The notes under the pieces are model-generated. The model had not been told where the DNA came from. It was given only the letters and a program-made list of their open reading frames with translations, and ran no database searches. DNA of 64,000 nucleotides from Methylobacterium aerolatum. Its GTDB lineage: Bacteria; Pseudomonadota; Alphaproteobacteria; Rhizobiales; Beijerinckiaceae. The DNA is taken from contig NZ_BPQE01000007.1 of NCBI RefSeq assembly GCF_022179085.1, forward strand, positions 40,784-104,783. Reading direction: 5' to 3'. Positions 46,924-55,845 of the stretch are shown one piece after another (position 1 is the first letter of the stretch; each line of letters opens with the position of its first letter). Both the position numbers and the translations under genes were made by a program.

Positions 46924-48396
46924 ATGGCAACCAAGGTCGAGGGGGTGTCCGGCACACCGGAGCGGGCCGAGATCGGCAGTGTCGTCGACACGGACATCGC
47001 GGGACGCCTCGACCGACTGCCCTGGGGACGCTTCCATGTCCTGGTCATCGTGGCGCTCGGCATTACCTGGGTGCTCGACGGCCTCGAAGTGACCCTGGCG
47101 GGCTCCCTCGTCGGTGCCTTGCGCCAGCCGCCCATGGCGTTCTCGGAGTTCGATATCGGGCTCGCGGCGTCTTCCTACCTCGTCGGCGCCGTCACTGGGG
47201 CGGTCGGCTTCGGATGGCTGACGGACCGGATCGGGCGGAAGAAGCTGTTCTTCATCACCCTCGCCCTATACCTCGTCGCCACGGCGGCGACCGGCCTGTC
47301 GTGGAACGTCGCGAGCTTCTGCTTCTTCCGCTTCCTCACCGGGGCGGGGATCGGCGGCGAGTACACCGCGATCAATTCGACCATCCAGGAACTCGTGCCG
47401 GCCAGCGCTCGCGGCTGGACGAACCTCGTCATCAACGGGTCGTTCTGGATCGGGGCAGCCCTCGGCTCCTTCATGTCGATCGTGCTGCTGAAGCCCGACG
47501 TGATCGACCCGGCCTGGGGCTGGCGCATCGCCTTCCTGACCGGCGGCGCGATCGGTCTGGTGATCCTGTTCCTGCGGCGCTGGATCCCCGAGAGTCCGCG
47601 CTGGCTCGCGACCCACGGCTACGTCGCGGAGGCCGACCGGGTGGTGTCGGAGATCGAGAAGCGCTTCACCGACGCGGGCGTGACGCTGCCGCCGCCGGAC
47701 CCGAAGAAGCACACCAAGGTGCGGGTCCGCCACCACACGCCGCTCTTGGAGGTCGCCAAGGCGATGTTCGTGACGAGCCGGAAGCAGACCATGGTGGGCC
47801 TGTGCCTAATGGTGGGGCAGGCGTTCTTCTACAACGCCCTGTTCTTCACCTACGCCTTGGTCCTCGAACGTTTCTACCAAGTGCCCGGCGAGCAGGTGGG
47901 TTGGTATCTCCTGCCCTTCGCGCTGGGCTCCTTCATGGGTCCGGTGGTGCTGGGCCGACTGTTCGACACGGTGGGTCGGCGACCGATGATCGCCTTCACC
48001 TACGGCATCTCGGCGGCGGCGCTGGTCGGTGCAGGCTACCTGTTCCTCATCGACGCCTTCGGCGCTTGGGGGCAGACGATCGTGTGGATGGGGGTGTTTT
48101 TCTTTGCCAGCGCGGCGGCCTCCTCGGCCTATCTCACGGTGGCGGAAACCTTCCCCCTGGAGATCCGGGCGCTGGCCATCGCGGCCTTCTACGCCATCGG
48201 TACGGGTGTTGGGGGCGTCTCGGGCCCGCTGCTGTTCGGCACCCTCGTGGAGGGCGGATCGCGGGACTACGTCTTCTATGGCTACCTGATCGGCGCGGCG
48301 CTGATGGCGGTGGCGGCCGTGGTCGGCGGAATCTGGGGGACGGCCGCCGAGGGGCGCTCCCTGGAGGATGTGTCGAAGCCGCTCGCGGCGGCCTGA
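46924..48396 (+). CDS. MFS transporter, metabolite/sugar:H+ symporter group
   Basis: A 490-residue carrier with twelve predicted membrane helices. The loop 2-3 signature is GWLTDRIGRKKLF and its repeat is GRLFDTVGRRPMI; the helix 4 motif RFLTGAGIGGEYTAINSTIQ is typical of sugar/organic acid carriers, and PESPRWL after helix 6 of the sugar porter group. An unusual cytoplasmic loop after that contains PPPDPKKHTK. The substrate is unknown. It stands alone, ending in a strong hairpin. Confidence 0.9.
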   Translation: MATKVEGVSGTPERAEIGSVVDTDIAGRLDRLPWGRFHVLVIVALGITWVLDGLEVTLAGSLVGALRQPPMAFSEFDIGLAASSYLVGAVTGAVGFGWLTDRIGRKKLFFITLALYLVATAATGLSWNVASFCFFRFLTGAGIGGEYTAINSTIQELVPASARGWTNLVINGSFWIGAALGSFMSIVLLKPDVIDPAWGWRIAFLTGGAIGLVILFLRRWIPESPRWLATHGYVAEADRVVSEIEKRFTDAGVTLPPPDPKKHTKVRVRHHTPLLEVAKAMFVTSRKQTMVGLCLMVGQAFFYNALFFTYALVLERFYQVPGEQVGWYLLPFALGSFMGPVVLGRLFDTVGRRPMIAFTYGISAAALVGAGYLFLIDAFGAWGQTIVWMGVFFFASAAASSAYLTVAETFPLEIRALAIAAFYAIGTGVGGVSGPLLFGTLVEGGSRDYVFYGYLIGAALMAVAAVVGGIWGTAAEGRSLEDVSKPLAAA

Positions 48397-48409
48397 TCCC
48401 CGCCTGCAC

Positions 48410-48441
48410 GGGGAGGATGGCGAGGGATCGCCATCCTCCCC
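48410..48441. terminator. perfect 13-bp hairpin between convergent genes
   Basis: GGGGAGGATGGCG and CGCCATCCTCCCC are exact complements around a six-base loop, just after the MFS stop codon and before the stop of the small exported protein on the other strand. There is no U-run; likely a bidirectional end structure. Confidence 0.6.
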
Positions 48442-48451
48442 GATGCGGCCT

Positions 48452-48691
48452 TTACCGGTCCGCGAGTTCGATCTTGGCCGTGGCGGCAGTGACCCGGCGC
48501 GTGGCCGGGGTGGCGGCGACGGGCTGGGGGACCACGGTGAGTTCACCCGCCGGACGGACGACCTGCGTGGGACGCGCCTGATCGCGGACGATCGGCGGCG
48601 TGACGTGGAAGTGGTCGTCGGCCGAGGCAACGCCCGCCGCGAGGGTCGCTGCGGCGAACGCCGACGATGCGAGGATGAGAATCGTGCGCAT
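48452..48691 (-). CDS. small exported hypothetical protein
   Basis: A 79-residue protein with an N-terminal signal (ILILASSAFAAATLAAGVASA) followed by DDHFHVTPP and a Val/Thr/Arg-rich tail. No family is recognised. The gene has its own low-GC upstream region (about 48740-48830) and converges on the MFS gene. It resembles other short exported proteins in this window in size and layout but not in sequence. Confidence 0.6.
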   Translation of the reverse strand: MRTILILASSAFAAATLAAGVASADDHFHVTPPIVRDQARPTQVVRPAGELTVVPQPVAATPATRRVTAATAKIELADR

Positions 48692-48934
48692 GTGAGCTCC
48701 GATGCGTCACCGGGACGATCCGGCAACGCTGTTAGAGCACGGGTTCGCTGCGACGCGGTGTGCTAATATCGCAATGCAACAAAGCGCCAACGAGTTACAT
48801 TCGAGGGCATATTGTTCCATTCCCTCACCGGCCAGGTGAGAAGCTTTGCCGGTCTATCCATGCATCAGGCGCATGATGGCAGGTGCGGCCGGCCGTCCGA
48901 GCCGTGAAACACTATGGAACGAAGCCGACGGTTC

Positions 48935-49957
48935 TCAGCTCCCTTCCCCGTTCCGCCAGACCTGACCGTGGTAGACGAACGCATCGCCCTCGCTGGCGAG
49001 CGCCGCGAGGCCGTTGAAGGCCGGGTCCTGCACCGTGATCACGCTGGTGGGGATGGCGCGCATCATTCCCGCGAAAGGCGCCTTGCGTTCGAAGGCGTCG
49101 CGGAAGGCGCCTTCCTGCAGAACCTTGAGGATCCGGGGCGCGATGCCGCCGCCGATGTAGACGCCGCTCGTCGCCAGGAAGGTGAGCGCGAGGTCGCCGC
49201 AGACCCGTCCCAACAGCCGGGAGAACAGGGCGAGGGCCTCCGCCGCGTGCGGGTCCGAGGCGTCCAGCCCCGCGGCGGTGATCGCGGCCGGATCGAGCTT
49301 GTCACGGGGTCGCCCCGTCCGCACGTGGGTCACCGCTGCGTGGAGCCGGGCGAGGCCGGGGCCCGAGAGCACCGTCTCGACGGTGATGCGGTCCTCGACC
49401 CGTTCCAGCACGTGCCAGACCTGTTCTTCGAAGGCGTCCGCCGGGCCGAGCTCCGTGTGCCCGGCCTCCGTCGAGACGATGGCGAGGTGCGCGGAATAGG
49501 GGACGAGGGCCGCCGCGCCGAACCCGGTGCCCGGCCCAAGCACCACGCGCGCCCCGCCCGGGACGGCAGGGCAAGGACCGACGGGGGTGAGATCGTGCGG
49601 CTCGATCCCCGCCGCGCCCGCCGCGACGGGCACGTAGTCGTTCACCACCACCATGGAGGACAGGCCGAAATCCCGGCCGATCCGTTCGCCCGCGACCTTC
49701 CAGTGCGCGTTCGTGAGTTGCACCTCCGGCCCATCGATCCGCCCGGCGATCGCGAGGATCGCGGAGCGCGGTGGCGGTGAGCGGCTTCCGTCCTTGGCGA
49801 GGGCGGTGCGGATGGCGGAGGAGGGGTCGGCGTGTTCGGCCGTCGCCTCGTGCGAGAGCAGGCGCGGCTTGGCCCCGCGCGTCTCCACGAGGGCGAAGCG
49901 CGCATTGGTGCCGCCGACATCGCCGATCAGGACCGGAAACTCGAAGGTCGTCGCCAT
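48935..49957 (-). CDS. glk: glucokinase
   Basis: Phosphorylates glucose with ATP. At 340 residues it matches the bacterial Glk group: GDVGGTNARFAL (phosphate binding), LTNAHWKVAGERIGRDFGL, VVVNDYVPVA with catalytic Asp, LGPGTGFGAA, and HTELGPADAFEEQVW. It lies 62 bases downstream of otsB in the same direction. The pair could connect trehalose and glucose metabolism, but a trehalase is not in view. Confidence 0.93.
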   Translation of the reverse strand: MATTFEFPVLIGDVGGTNARFALVETRGAKPRLLSHEATAEHADPSSAIRTALAKDGSRSPPPRSAILAIAGRIDGPEVQLTNAHWKVAGERIGRDFGLSSMVVVNDYVPVAAGAAGIEPHDLTPVGPCPAVPGGARVVLGPGTGFGAAALVPYSAHLAIVSTEAGHTELGPADAFEEQVWHVLERVEDRITVETVLSGPGLARLHAAVTHVRTGRPRDKLDPAAITAAGLDASDPHAAEALALFSRLLGRVCGDLALTFLATSGVYIGGGIAPRILKVLQEGAFRDAFERKAPFAGMMRAIPTSVITVQDPAFNGLAALASEGDAFVYHGQVWRNGEGS

Positions 49958-50019
49958 GCGGGTCGTTCCCTTGTGTGCGGTTCGGCGGGTCCGGCGCGGG
50001 CGGACGGCTCGGGTGCGCC

Positions 50020-50763
50020 TCAGGCGGCGGGCAGCGTGTCGAGGTCGATGGCCTCGCCCCGCGCCCAGGCGCGCAGCAGGGCGCGCACGGTGGCGGGATC
50101 CGGCAGGCGGCGCGTGGCCACCGTGTCCCCGTCCCCGACGCGGATCGCGACGCCTCCATCCTCGGTGACGCTCGCGAAGGCGATCTCGTCGGTCTTGTCG
50201 TCACCGAGGAAGACCGCCCGGCGGCCGGCATAGGGGGGCTGTTCGAGGAAGGACCGGATGGCGACGGCTTTCGTCGCCCCCACGGGCACGATCTCTCCCA
50301 CGGCCTTGCCGAGCTGGAGGCGGTACGCGCCGCCGAGCGCCTCCGCCGCCTGCCGCACGAGGGCTTCGGCGCGCACGGCATCGGCGGGATCGGCGAGGCG
50401 CCAGTGGACGGCGACCGAGGCGCCCTTGTCCTCGATCAGCACCTGCGGCAGGGCCCGCGCCTCCGCCTGGAGGCGCGCGACCTCGGTCCGCAGGGCCGGA
50501 TGGTCCTCCGGCCGTCCGCCGGTCAGGGCGCCGTCGACCCGCCGCTCGACGCCATGCAGGCCGGCCGCATCGATCCGGGCGGGCGCCAGGAACCCGTCGA
50601 GCTGCGCCACCGGCCGCCCGCTCACGAGGGCGAGGGCCCCGCCAAGCCGGTCCCGCAGGGCCAGGAGATCGTCCACGAGGCCCGGCTCCACCGTCACGGC
50701 TTCGGGCCGTGGGGCGATATCCACCAGCGTGCCGTCGAAATCGAGAAAGAGGGCGATGTCCAT
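50020..50763 (-). CDS. otsB: trehalose-6-phosphate phosphatase
   Basis: HAD enzyme making trehalose from trehalose-6-phosphate. The nucleophile motif FLDFDGTLVDI, ALVSGRP (motif II), AAGLHGVERR (cap) and FLGDDKTDE (motif IV) match OtsB. The 247-residue start at 50763 directly precedes the HAD motif; the frame opens upstream without family features. OtsA is absent from the window, so synthase and phosphatase are unlinked here. Confidence 0.92.
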   Translation of the reverse strand: MDIALFLDFDGTLVDIAPRPEAVTVEPGLVDDLLALRDRLGGALALVSGRPVAQLDGFLAPARIDAAGLHGVERRVDGALTGGRPEDHPALRTEVARLQAEARALPQVLIEDKGASVAVHWRLADPADAVRAEALVRQAAEALGGAYRLQLGKAVGEIVPVGATKAVAIRSFLEQPPYAGRRAVFLGDDKTDEIAFASVTEDGGVAIRVGDGDTVATRRLPDPATVRALLRAWARGEAIDLDTLPAA

Positions 50764-51072
50764 CGCGTCGGTCCTGTCAGGACTGGCCGCGGGCGCGGCG
50801 TCCGTCTCGTCGGGCGGGGCGGGTGTCGGGTGGAAGCGGGAAAACGCCGGAGATTCAAGGCACTGGCGCGTCCTCCCCTCGCCCGGCGATGCCGGGGGAC
50901 GATCTACCACGGGCGGCGAGCCGGGCAAACGCCGTGCCGCGCATCCGTTCCGGGCCTTCGCGAGGATGGCGGCGGCGGCGGGTCCGTCCTCGCAATCCAC
51001 AGGAAATGCGAGGTGCCCGATACGCTCTGGTAACGCTAACCCGGCGAGTCTGGCCCCCTTCCGTCGCGGATC
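50764..51072. other. 309-base divergent intergenic region
   Basis: No convincing gene between otsB and the 69-residue hypothetical. It holds a small perfect hairpin (CCCGGC, GAT, GCCGGG at 50882-50896) and presumably the divergent promoters. No operator or riboswitch is recognised. Confidence 0.5.
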
Positions 51073-51078
51073 GTGGAC

Positions 51079-51282
51079 ATGATGACAAGCCAGAAGCTCG
51101 CCGAGGAACTCAAGCGCATCGCGACGGCTCAGGTCAGCGACATCACGCGGGCTGTGAAGGAAGGTCAGAAGTCCATCGCCCTCAACGAGGTCCGGGACAT
51201 GGCGCGCCGCCTGTCCCTGCTGGCCGATGCCTTCGATCCGAAATCCGCCGCCGAGCCCGCCGCCGACGCGGAAGCGGCCTGA
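51079..51282 (+). CDS. small hypothetical cytosolic protein
   Basis: About 67 residues, predicted helical: MMTSQKLAEELKRIATAQ then ITRAVKEGQKSIALNEVR, with an Ala-rich acidic tail. No signal peptide, no known domain. Possible starts are GTG 51073, ATG 51079 and ATG 51082. It is followed by the DUF6894 gene 40 bases downstream in the same direction, and the two may be co-transcribed. Confidence 0.55.
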   Translation: MMTSQKLAEELKRIATAQVSDITRAVKEGQKSIALNEVRDMARRLSLLADAFDPKSAAEPAADAEAA

Positions 51283-51322
51283 TCCGGGCCAGACGCCCTC
51301 CGGGACACGAGAGCCCCGCCCC

Positions 51323-51694
51323 ATGCGCGCCTATTTCAACATCGTCCTCGACGGACAGGTGCTCCCCGATCCGGTCGGTCAGGAGGTCGTCGACGAGGCC
51401 GAACTCCGGGCGGCGGCCTTCGTCGTCGTCCGTGCCCTGGTGCAGCGCTACGGCGGCGCGGCCCAGCTCCTCGACGCCTCCCTGCGCGTCACCGACGCGG
51501 ACGGCGCGGTCCTCCTCGCCCTCTCGTTCTTCGAGGCCCTGTACCTGCCGATCGAGGTGAAGGCCGATCCCAACCGGCGCCGGACGACCCCGCGCGACCG
51601 TGAGGGGCCGACCCTGCCGGGCGCCGCCCTCTCCTTCTTCAGGCGGGTCGGCGATGCGGTGAGCGCCAGGGTCCAGAGCCGCTCCGGCACCTGA
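51323..51694 (+). CDS. DUF6894 family protein
   Basis: A 123-residue protein beginning MRAYFNIVLDGQVLPDPVG, like the family found in many copies in Methylobacterium, where a (R)YFN...DG...D..G pattern opens the domain. The C-terminal part is basic (ADPNRRRTTPRDREG). Function is unknown. The ATG at 51323 starts the recognised domain. Its presence is one of the points for a Methylobacteriaceae origin. Confidence 0.75.
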   Translation: MRAYFNIVLDGQVLPDPVGQEVVDEAELRAAAFVVVRALVQRYGGAAQLLDASLRVTDADGAVLLALSFFEALYLPIEVKADPNRRRTTPRDREGPTLPGAALSFFRRVGDAVSARVQSRSGT

Positions 51695-51739
51695 GACGCG
51701 TGACGGACGGAGCGGCGGACCCACGCCGCTCCGTCCGGC

Positions 51740-52219
51740 TCAGCCGAACAGGTCGACGACGGCGAAGCCCCGCTGAGCCAAGCGCTCCGTCAGGATCCGG
51801 CGATGGCACCGCGCGGGGTCGCGCTCGAAGCACAGCAGGCAGACCGGCGCGCCCTCGGCCAGGGCGGCGAGCCCGTCGAGTGCCGCGATCCCCTCCGCCG
51901 TCTCCAGAACCTCCTCGCAATAGATCCTATGCAGCAGGGCGGCATCGTCCGCCCGCGCGGCCTCGCGGCCGGCCTTCGGCGTGCCGAGTTGCCGCCAGTG
52001 GCTGTAGCCGAGCCCGGCCTCCTCCAGCCCGGTCCTCAGGGCGTTCTTGGAAAAGCCGCGCTTGCGGGAATTGGCGACCGCCCGGACGTCGGCGAGGACG
52101 GCGACGCCAGCGCCGCGCAGGGCGCCCGTCAGTCGCTCGGGATCGAGCCCTTCGTAGCCGATGGTAAAGAGAGTCTTGCCCACGATCGACCGATCCGAAC
52201 TGTCTTGCGGTATCGGCAC
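51740..52219 (-). CDS. DUF488 family protein
   Basis: A 159-residue protein. LFTIGYEGLDPERL near the N-terminus, VLADVRAVANSRKRGFSKNAL in the centre and VCLLCFERDPARCHRRIL near the end are the standard DUF488 blocks, with Cys and His suggesting metal or catalytic use. The role is unknown. M1 at 52219 is used; a GTG at VGKTLFTIGYEG is possible. The upstream region of about 170 bases is shared with the lysozyme-like gene. Confidence 0.88.
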   Translation of the reverse strand: MPIPQDSSDRSIVGKTLFTIGYEGLDPERLTGALRGAGVAVLADVRAVANSRKRGFSKNALRTGLEEAGLGYSHWRQLGTPKAGREAARADDAALLHRIYCEEVLETAEGIAALDGLAALAEGAPVCLLCFERDPARCHRRILTERLAQRGFAVVDLFG

Positions 52220-52387
52220 TTAGATGCGCCGGGCGTCGCCGCCAACCCATCCGCCCCTTGCCGATGTCACTGGCATGCAACGGCTTGCGGAATTCCGCCG
52301 CAATGTTCGCAAAGGTCCGTTAACCGCGCAGGGGCCATCGATTACGCCTGACTTTGGCGCTTGTCTTGGAAGCGGGCTGTAGCACTG

Positions 52388-53260
52388 ATGACGCGGGATC
52401 GAGTGTTTGCCCTGTCCCCATCCGGCGCGCGGCGTCCCGGCCTCCGCGCAGTCTTGTGGGCGTCGCGCCGGGCGGTCGCCGTGGCCGTCCTGGCCGGGCT
52501 CGCCGCCTGCTCCTCCAATCCCGACCTGTATCCCACCAAGGGCGATGCGAAGCCGCATCCCGGCGTCGCGAAGGCGAAGCAGCACCCGATCCAGGGAATC
52601 GACATCTCCAAGTGGCAGGGGCCCGTGGATTGGGCCTCCGTCCGCAGCGCCGGCACGCAGTTCGTCTTCATCAAGGCGACCGAAGGCGGAGACCACGTAG
52701 ACGAGCGCTTCCGCGCCAACTGGGACGGCGCCGGGGCCGCGGGCATCCCGCGGGGCGCCTACCACTTCGTTTTCTGGTGCCGCTCCGCCCGGGAGCAGAT
52801 GGACTGGTTCAAGAGAAACGTCCCGAACGATCCGAGCGCCCTCCCCCCGGTGCTCGACGTGGAGTGGAACGGCCATTCCCAGACCTGCCCGCGCAAGCTC
52901 CCGAAGGAGCAGGCGCTGGCCATGATCACGGAAATGCTCCACGAGATGGAGCGGTATACCGGCAAGCGGCCAATCATCTACACCGACATCACCTTCCACA
53001 AGGACGTTCTGGAGGGTGAGCTGCCGGATTACCCGCATTGGCTGCGATCCACGGCCGCCGAGCCTGAACAACGTTTCTCGAACCGCAAATGGATGCTGTG
53101 GCAATTCACGTCCACCGGGCGCGTTCCGGGGGTTCGGGGCGATGTCGACCGAAACGCATTTTATGGCACGCCGTCCGATTGGGCCTCGTTCCTGTCGACG
53201 GACTGCGATCCGAGGGACCACAAGCGGTTGTCAACGTTAGGTGTTTGCACCGATAAGTAA
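52388..53260 (+). CDS. GH25 lysozyme-like lipoprotein
   Basis: Probably cleaves peptidoglycan in the cell envelope. A 290-residue protein with a lipoprotein signal: VAVLAGLAACSS places the lipobox Cys at 41. The GH25 barrel starts at GIDISKWQGPVDW (Asp72), with FIKATEGG and the catalytic DxE pair at Asp157/Glu159 in VLDVEW. The ATG at 52388 is favoured; a TTG at 52361 is in frame. Two or more Cys in the C-terminal part may form a disulfide. Confidence 0.9.
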   Translation: MTRDRVFALSPSGARRPGLRAVLWASRRAVAVAVLAGLAACSSNPDLYPTKGDAKPHPGVAKAKQHPIQGIDISKWQGPVDWASVRSAGTQFVFIKATEGGDHVDERFRANWDGAGAAGIPRGAYHFVFWCRSAREQMDWFKRNVPNDPSALPPVLDVEWNGHSQTCPRKLPKEQALAMITEMLHEMERYTGKRPIIYTDITFHKDVLEGELPDYPHWLRSTAAEPEQRFSNRKWMLWQFTSTGRVPGVRGDVDRNAFYGTPSDWASFLSTDCDPRDHKRLSTLGVCTDK

Positions 53261-53389
53261 CATCTCTGCAACGGACGTCATCATAACGACGACTGCACAC
53301 CCATTAGACATATTCCAGTTCACAATCTGACAGACGACCTGTCTGCCGGCCGCTACAGAGAGGGGCGAAGGCAGACTGTTAAGACAACG

Positions 53390-54190
53390 ATGCAAGCCGA
53401 TATCGCCTCCAAGCCCGACGACAATCTTTTATTAAAGTCGTTGAGTGTGACGGATCGCGAGTTGATCGTCCCGCATTTGCAGCCGGTGACCTTCGCGAAG
53501 GCGGAGAGCATTTTCACGGTCGGTTCGCCGGTGACGCAAGTCACGTTCCCCTGCCGCCATACGGTCGTGACCCTGATGGTCGCGACCCGCGACGGCCGGA
53601 GCGCGGAGACCGCGACGGTCGGGCACGAAGGCGCGGTCGGCGGCGTGGTGAACCAGGGCTACCTTCCGGCCTCGACCTCCGCAATCGTGCAGATTGGCGG
53701 TCCGGCCCTGCGGATCGAGGCGGCGCTTCTCCGGGAAGCCAGACGTCGCTCGCCGCAGATCTGCGACCTGATGATTCGCTACTCGGATTGCCTCCTCGCG
53801 CAGGTGCTGCAATCCTCGGCCTGCAACTCCCTCCACCCGATCGACCAGCGGTGCCTGCGCTGGCTGCTGACGCTACGCGACCGGATCGGCTCGCCGTCGC
53901 TGCCGGTCACGCACGAGCTGCTGGCCGGGATGCTCGGCGTCCAGCGGACCTATCTCACTCGGATCCTGCGGAACCTGCAGAACCAGGGGCTGATCACCGT
54001 CGGACGGGGCCGCATCACCGTGAGCGACGTCGGCCGGATGGAACGCGCGGCCTGCGAGTGTCACGGCCGGGTGCGCGATCACTTCGAGACCGTCCTCGGC
54101 GCCGTCTATTCCGACGACGGCCTGGAGCGGATCGAACGGCGCGAGACGGATGCCGTTCCCGCCCCTTCGGAGTCCCTGGGGCGGCGCTGA
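53390..54190 (+). CDS. Crp/Fnr family transcriptional regulator
   Basis: A 266-residue regulator. The N-terminal cNMP-binding-like barrel is divergent (SIFTVGSPVTQVTF, TVGHEGAVGGVV), lacking the PRTAT-like cyclic AMP motif. The C-terminal Crp helix-turn-helix is clear: LPVTHELLAGMLGVQRTYLT then GLITVGRGRITVSD. There are no N-terminal Fnr-type Cys. The ligand is unknown. The AT-rich upstream region contains CAGAC-N5-GTCTG (53331-53345), a possible autoregulatory dyad. Confidence 0.87.
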   Translation: MQADIASKPDDNLLLKSLSVTDRELIVPHLQPVTFAKAESIFTVGSPVTQVTFPCRHTVVTLMVATRDGRSAETATVGHEGAVGGVVNQGYLPASTSAIVQIGGPALRIEAALLREARRRSPQICDLMIRYSDCLLAQVLQSSACNSLHPIDQRCLRWLLTLRDRIGSPSLPVTHELLAGMLGVQRTYLTRILRNLQNQGLITVGRGRITVSDVGRMERAACECHGRVRDHFETVLGAVYSDDGLERIERRETDAVPAPSESLGRR

Positions 54191-54212
54191 GGCACCGCCC
54201 GGATCGGGGGCT

Positions 54213-54596
54213 TCACGTCGGCGATCGTTGAAGTACCTCGATCAGCGCGCCGTCCGGTCCCTCGAAGAAGGCGATGCGCAGGTTGGGGCCCCGCGACGAG
54301 ATGCCGGCGCGGACCGGAACCCCGCGGCGGGTGAGGTCTGCGAAGGCCGCATCCAGATCATCCACGGCCAGGCCGATATGCTCGATGCCGAGGCTCGGCG
54401 TCGGCCCGGTGGGGTGAGCCTCGTCCCCCGCCTGCTCGATGAACACCGTCAGGCCGCCGAGATCGAGGACGACCCGTTGCACGAGCTCGCCGCCGATCCG
54501 CTCCCGTTCGACGGCGCCGAACGTCGCGGCATAGAAGCCGGCCGCCGCGACGGCATTGCGGCTGCGCAGGTGGACGTGATCGCACCGATACTGCAT
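54213..54596 (-). CDS. VOC family protein (glyoxalase/bleomycin resistance fold)
   Basis: A 127-residue protein with paired beta-alpha-beta-beta-beta modules: CDHVHLRSRNAVAAAGFY opens the first, with the metal-ligand His, and IEHIGLAVDDLDAAFADL opens the second; EGPDGALIEVLQ ends with the ligand Glu. It resembles lactoylglutathione lyase or methylmalonyl-CoA epimerase in fold, but the reaction is not determined. Start at 54596 (MQYRCDH). Confidence 0.83.
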   Translation of the reverse strand: MQYRCDHVHLRSRNAVAAAGFYAATFGAVERERIGGELVQRVVLDLGGLTVFIEQAGDEAHPTGPTPSLGIEHIGLAVDDLDAAFADLTRRGVPVRAGISSRGPNLRIAFFEGPDGALIEVLQRSPT

Positions 54597-54780
54597 GCGT
54601 GGGCTTCCCGTTCTTCGTGACGTTGACGGGCGCTCCGGGCGCCCTTCTCCAGGGTGTCCACCGCCGCCGCTTGACGGCGGGGACGATCGCGCAGAGTTTT
54701 GCCGGCACGACCGTTGCAGAAGTACAACACGCCGTCCATATGGATAGCGATCCCGCTTCCCCGAAAGCACCAGACGACCG

Positions 54781-55707
54781 ATGCGTAACCCCTACGACGT
54801 CCTGGGTGTGACCAAGGCCGCCAGCGAAGCCGACATCAAGAAGGCGTATCGCAAGCTGGCCAAGGAATACCATCCCGACCGCAACAAGAACGACCCCAAG
54901 GCGAAGGACCGCTTCGCCGAGATCAACGCGGCGTATGAGATCCTCGGCGAGGCCGACAAGCGCAAGCAGTACGACCGCGGCGAGATCGATGCGGACGGCA
55001 AGCCTCGCGCCACCGGCTTCGAGGGGTTCGGCGGCTTCGGCGGAGGCGGCGGTGGCGGGCGCGGCTTCGACTTCGAATCGATGGCGCGCAGCGGGCGTGG
55101 GGGCATGGGCGGAGGAATGGGCGAGGACATCTTCTCGCACATCTTCGGCGAGTCCTTCAGGGCCGGAGGGGCCGGGCCGGGCGGTCGCCAGCCCTCCAAG
55201 GGCGAGGACGTCTCGGCCGAACTCGTCGTGACGCTGGAGCAGATCGGCGGCGAGGAGAAGCTGCGCCTTAACCTGCCCACCGGGCGCGAGGTCGACGTCA
55301 TGATCCCCCGCGGCGCAGTGGACGGTCAGACGATCCGCCTGCGCGGCCTCGGCCACCCGGGCGGCCCGCGCTCGGAACCGGGCGACGTGCTGCTCACCAT
55401 CCGCGTCCAGCCTCATGCCCGGTTCAAGGTCGAGGGTGCGGACCTGCGCGTCAGCGTCGAGGTGCCGCTGGAGGATGCCATCCTGGGCGGGACCATCCGC
55501 GTGCCGACACTCACCGGCGCGGTTGAAATGAAGATGCCGCCGATGACGAGTTCGGGAAAGACCTTCCGCTTGCGCGGAAAGGGCCTGCCGAAGAAAGACG
55601 GCACCCGCGGCGATCTTCTCGCGACCACCGCAATCGTCCTGCCCGAGGGCGAGGATACGGCCCTCGCGGATTATGCCCGCGGTCGCCGCGCCGCCAAGGC
55701 TGCCTGA
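54781..55707 (+). CDS. cbpA: DnaJ C-terminal domain protein, CbpA-like co-chaperone
   Basis: A 308-residue type II J-protein that stimulates DnaK. The J domain has HPD at 31-33, followed by a Gly/Phe region (GFGGFGGGGGGGRGF). The substrate-binding C-terminal domains carry NLPTGREVDVMIPRG and GDVLLTIRVQPHARF. The zinc CxxCxGxG repeats of DnaJ are absent, so it is CbpA/DjlA-like rather than DnaJ. The gene symbol is by similarity. fabI follows 138 bases later. Confidence 0.88.
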   Translation: MRNPYDVLGVTKAASEADIKKAYRKLAKEYHPDRNKNDPKAKDRFAEINAAYEILGEADKRKQYDRGEIDADGKPRATGFEGFGGFGGGGGGGRGFDFESMARSGRGGMGGGMGEDIFSHIFGESFRAGGAGPGGRQPSKGEDVSAELVVTLEQIGGEEKLRLNLPTGREVDVMIPRGAVDGQTIRLRGLGHPGGPRSEPGDVLLTIRVQPHARFKVEGADLRVSVEVPLEDAILGGTIRVPTLTGAVEMKMPPMTSSGKTFRLRGKGLPKKDGTRGDLLATTAIVLPEGEDTALADYARGRRAAKAA

Positions 55708-55845
55708 CGGGCCGGCGGGGCCCGGGGGACGCGCGAGGCTGACGATCCGGCTCGTCCGATGGACGGCCGGACTTCCGTCCCCGTGCCGCCTCCGCTAAGG
55801 GGGAACCCTCGGCGCTCGTGGCGCCGCGGTTTACCGGGATGCGTC

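Noticed and set aside
46544-48691. MFS transporter flanked by two small exported proteins as a new transport system
   Set aside because: The small proteins are on the opposite strand, unrelated in sequence and separately transcribed, so a common system is not supported.
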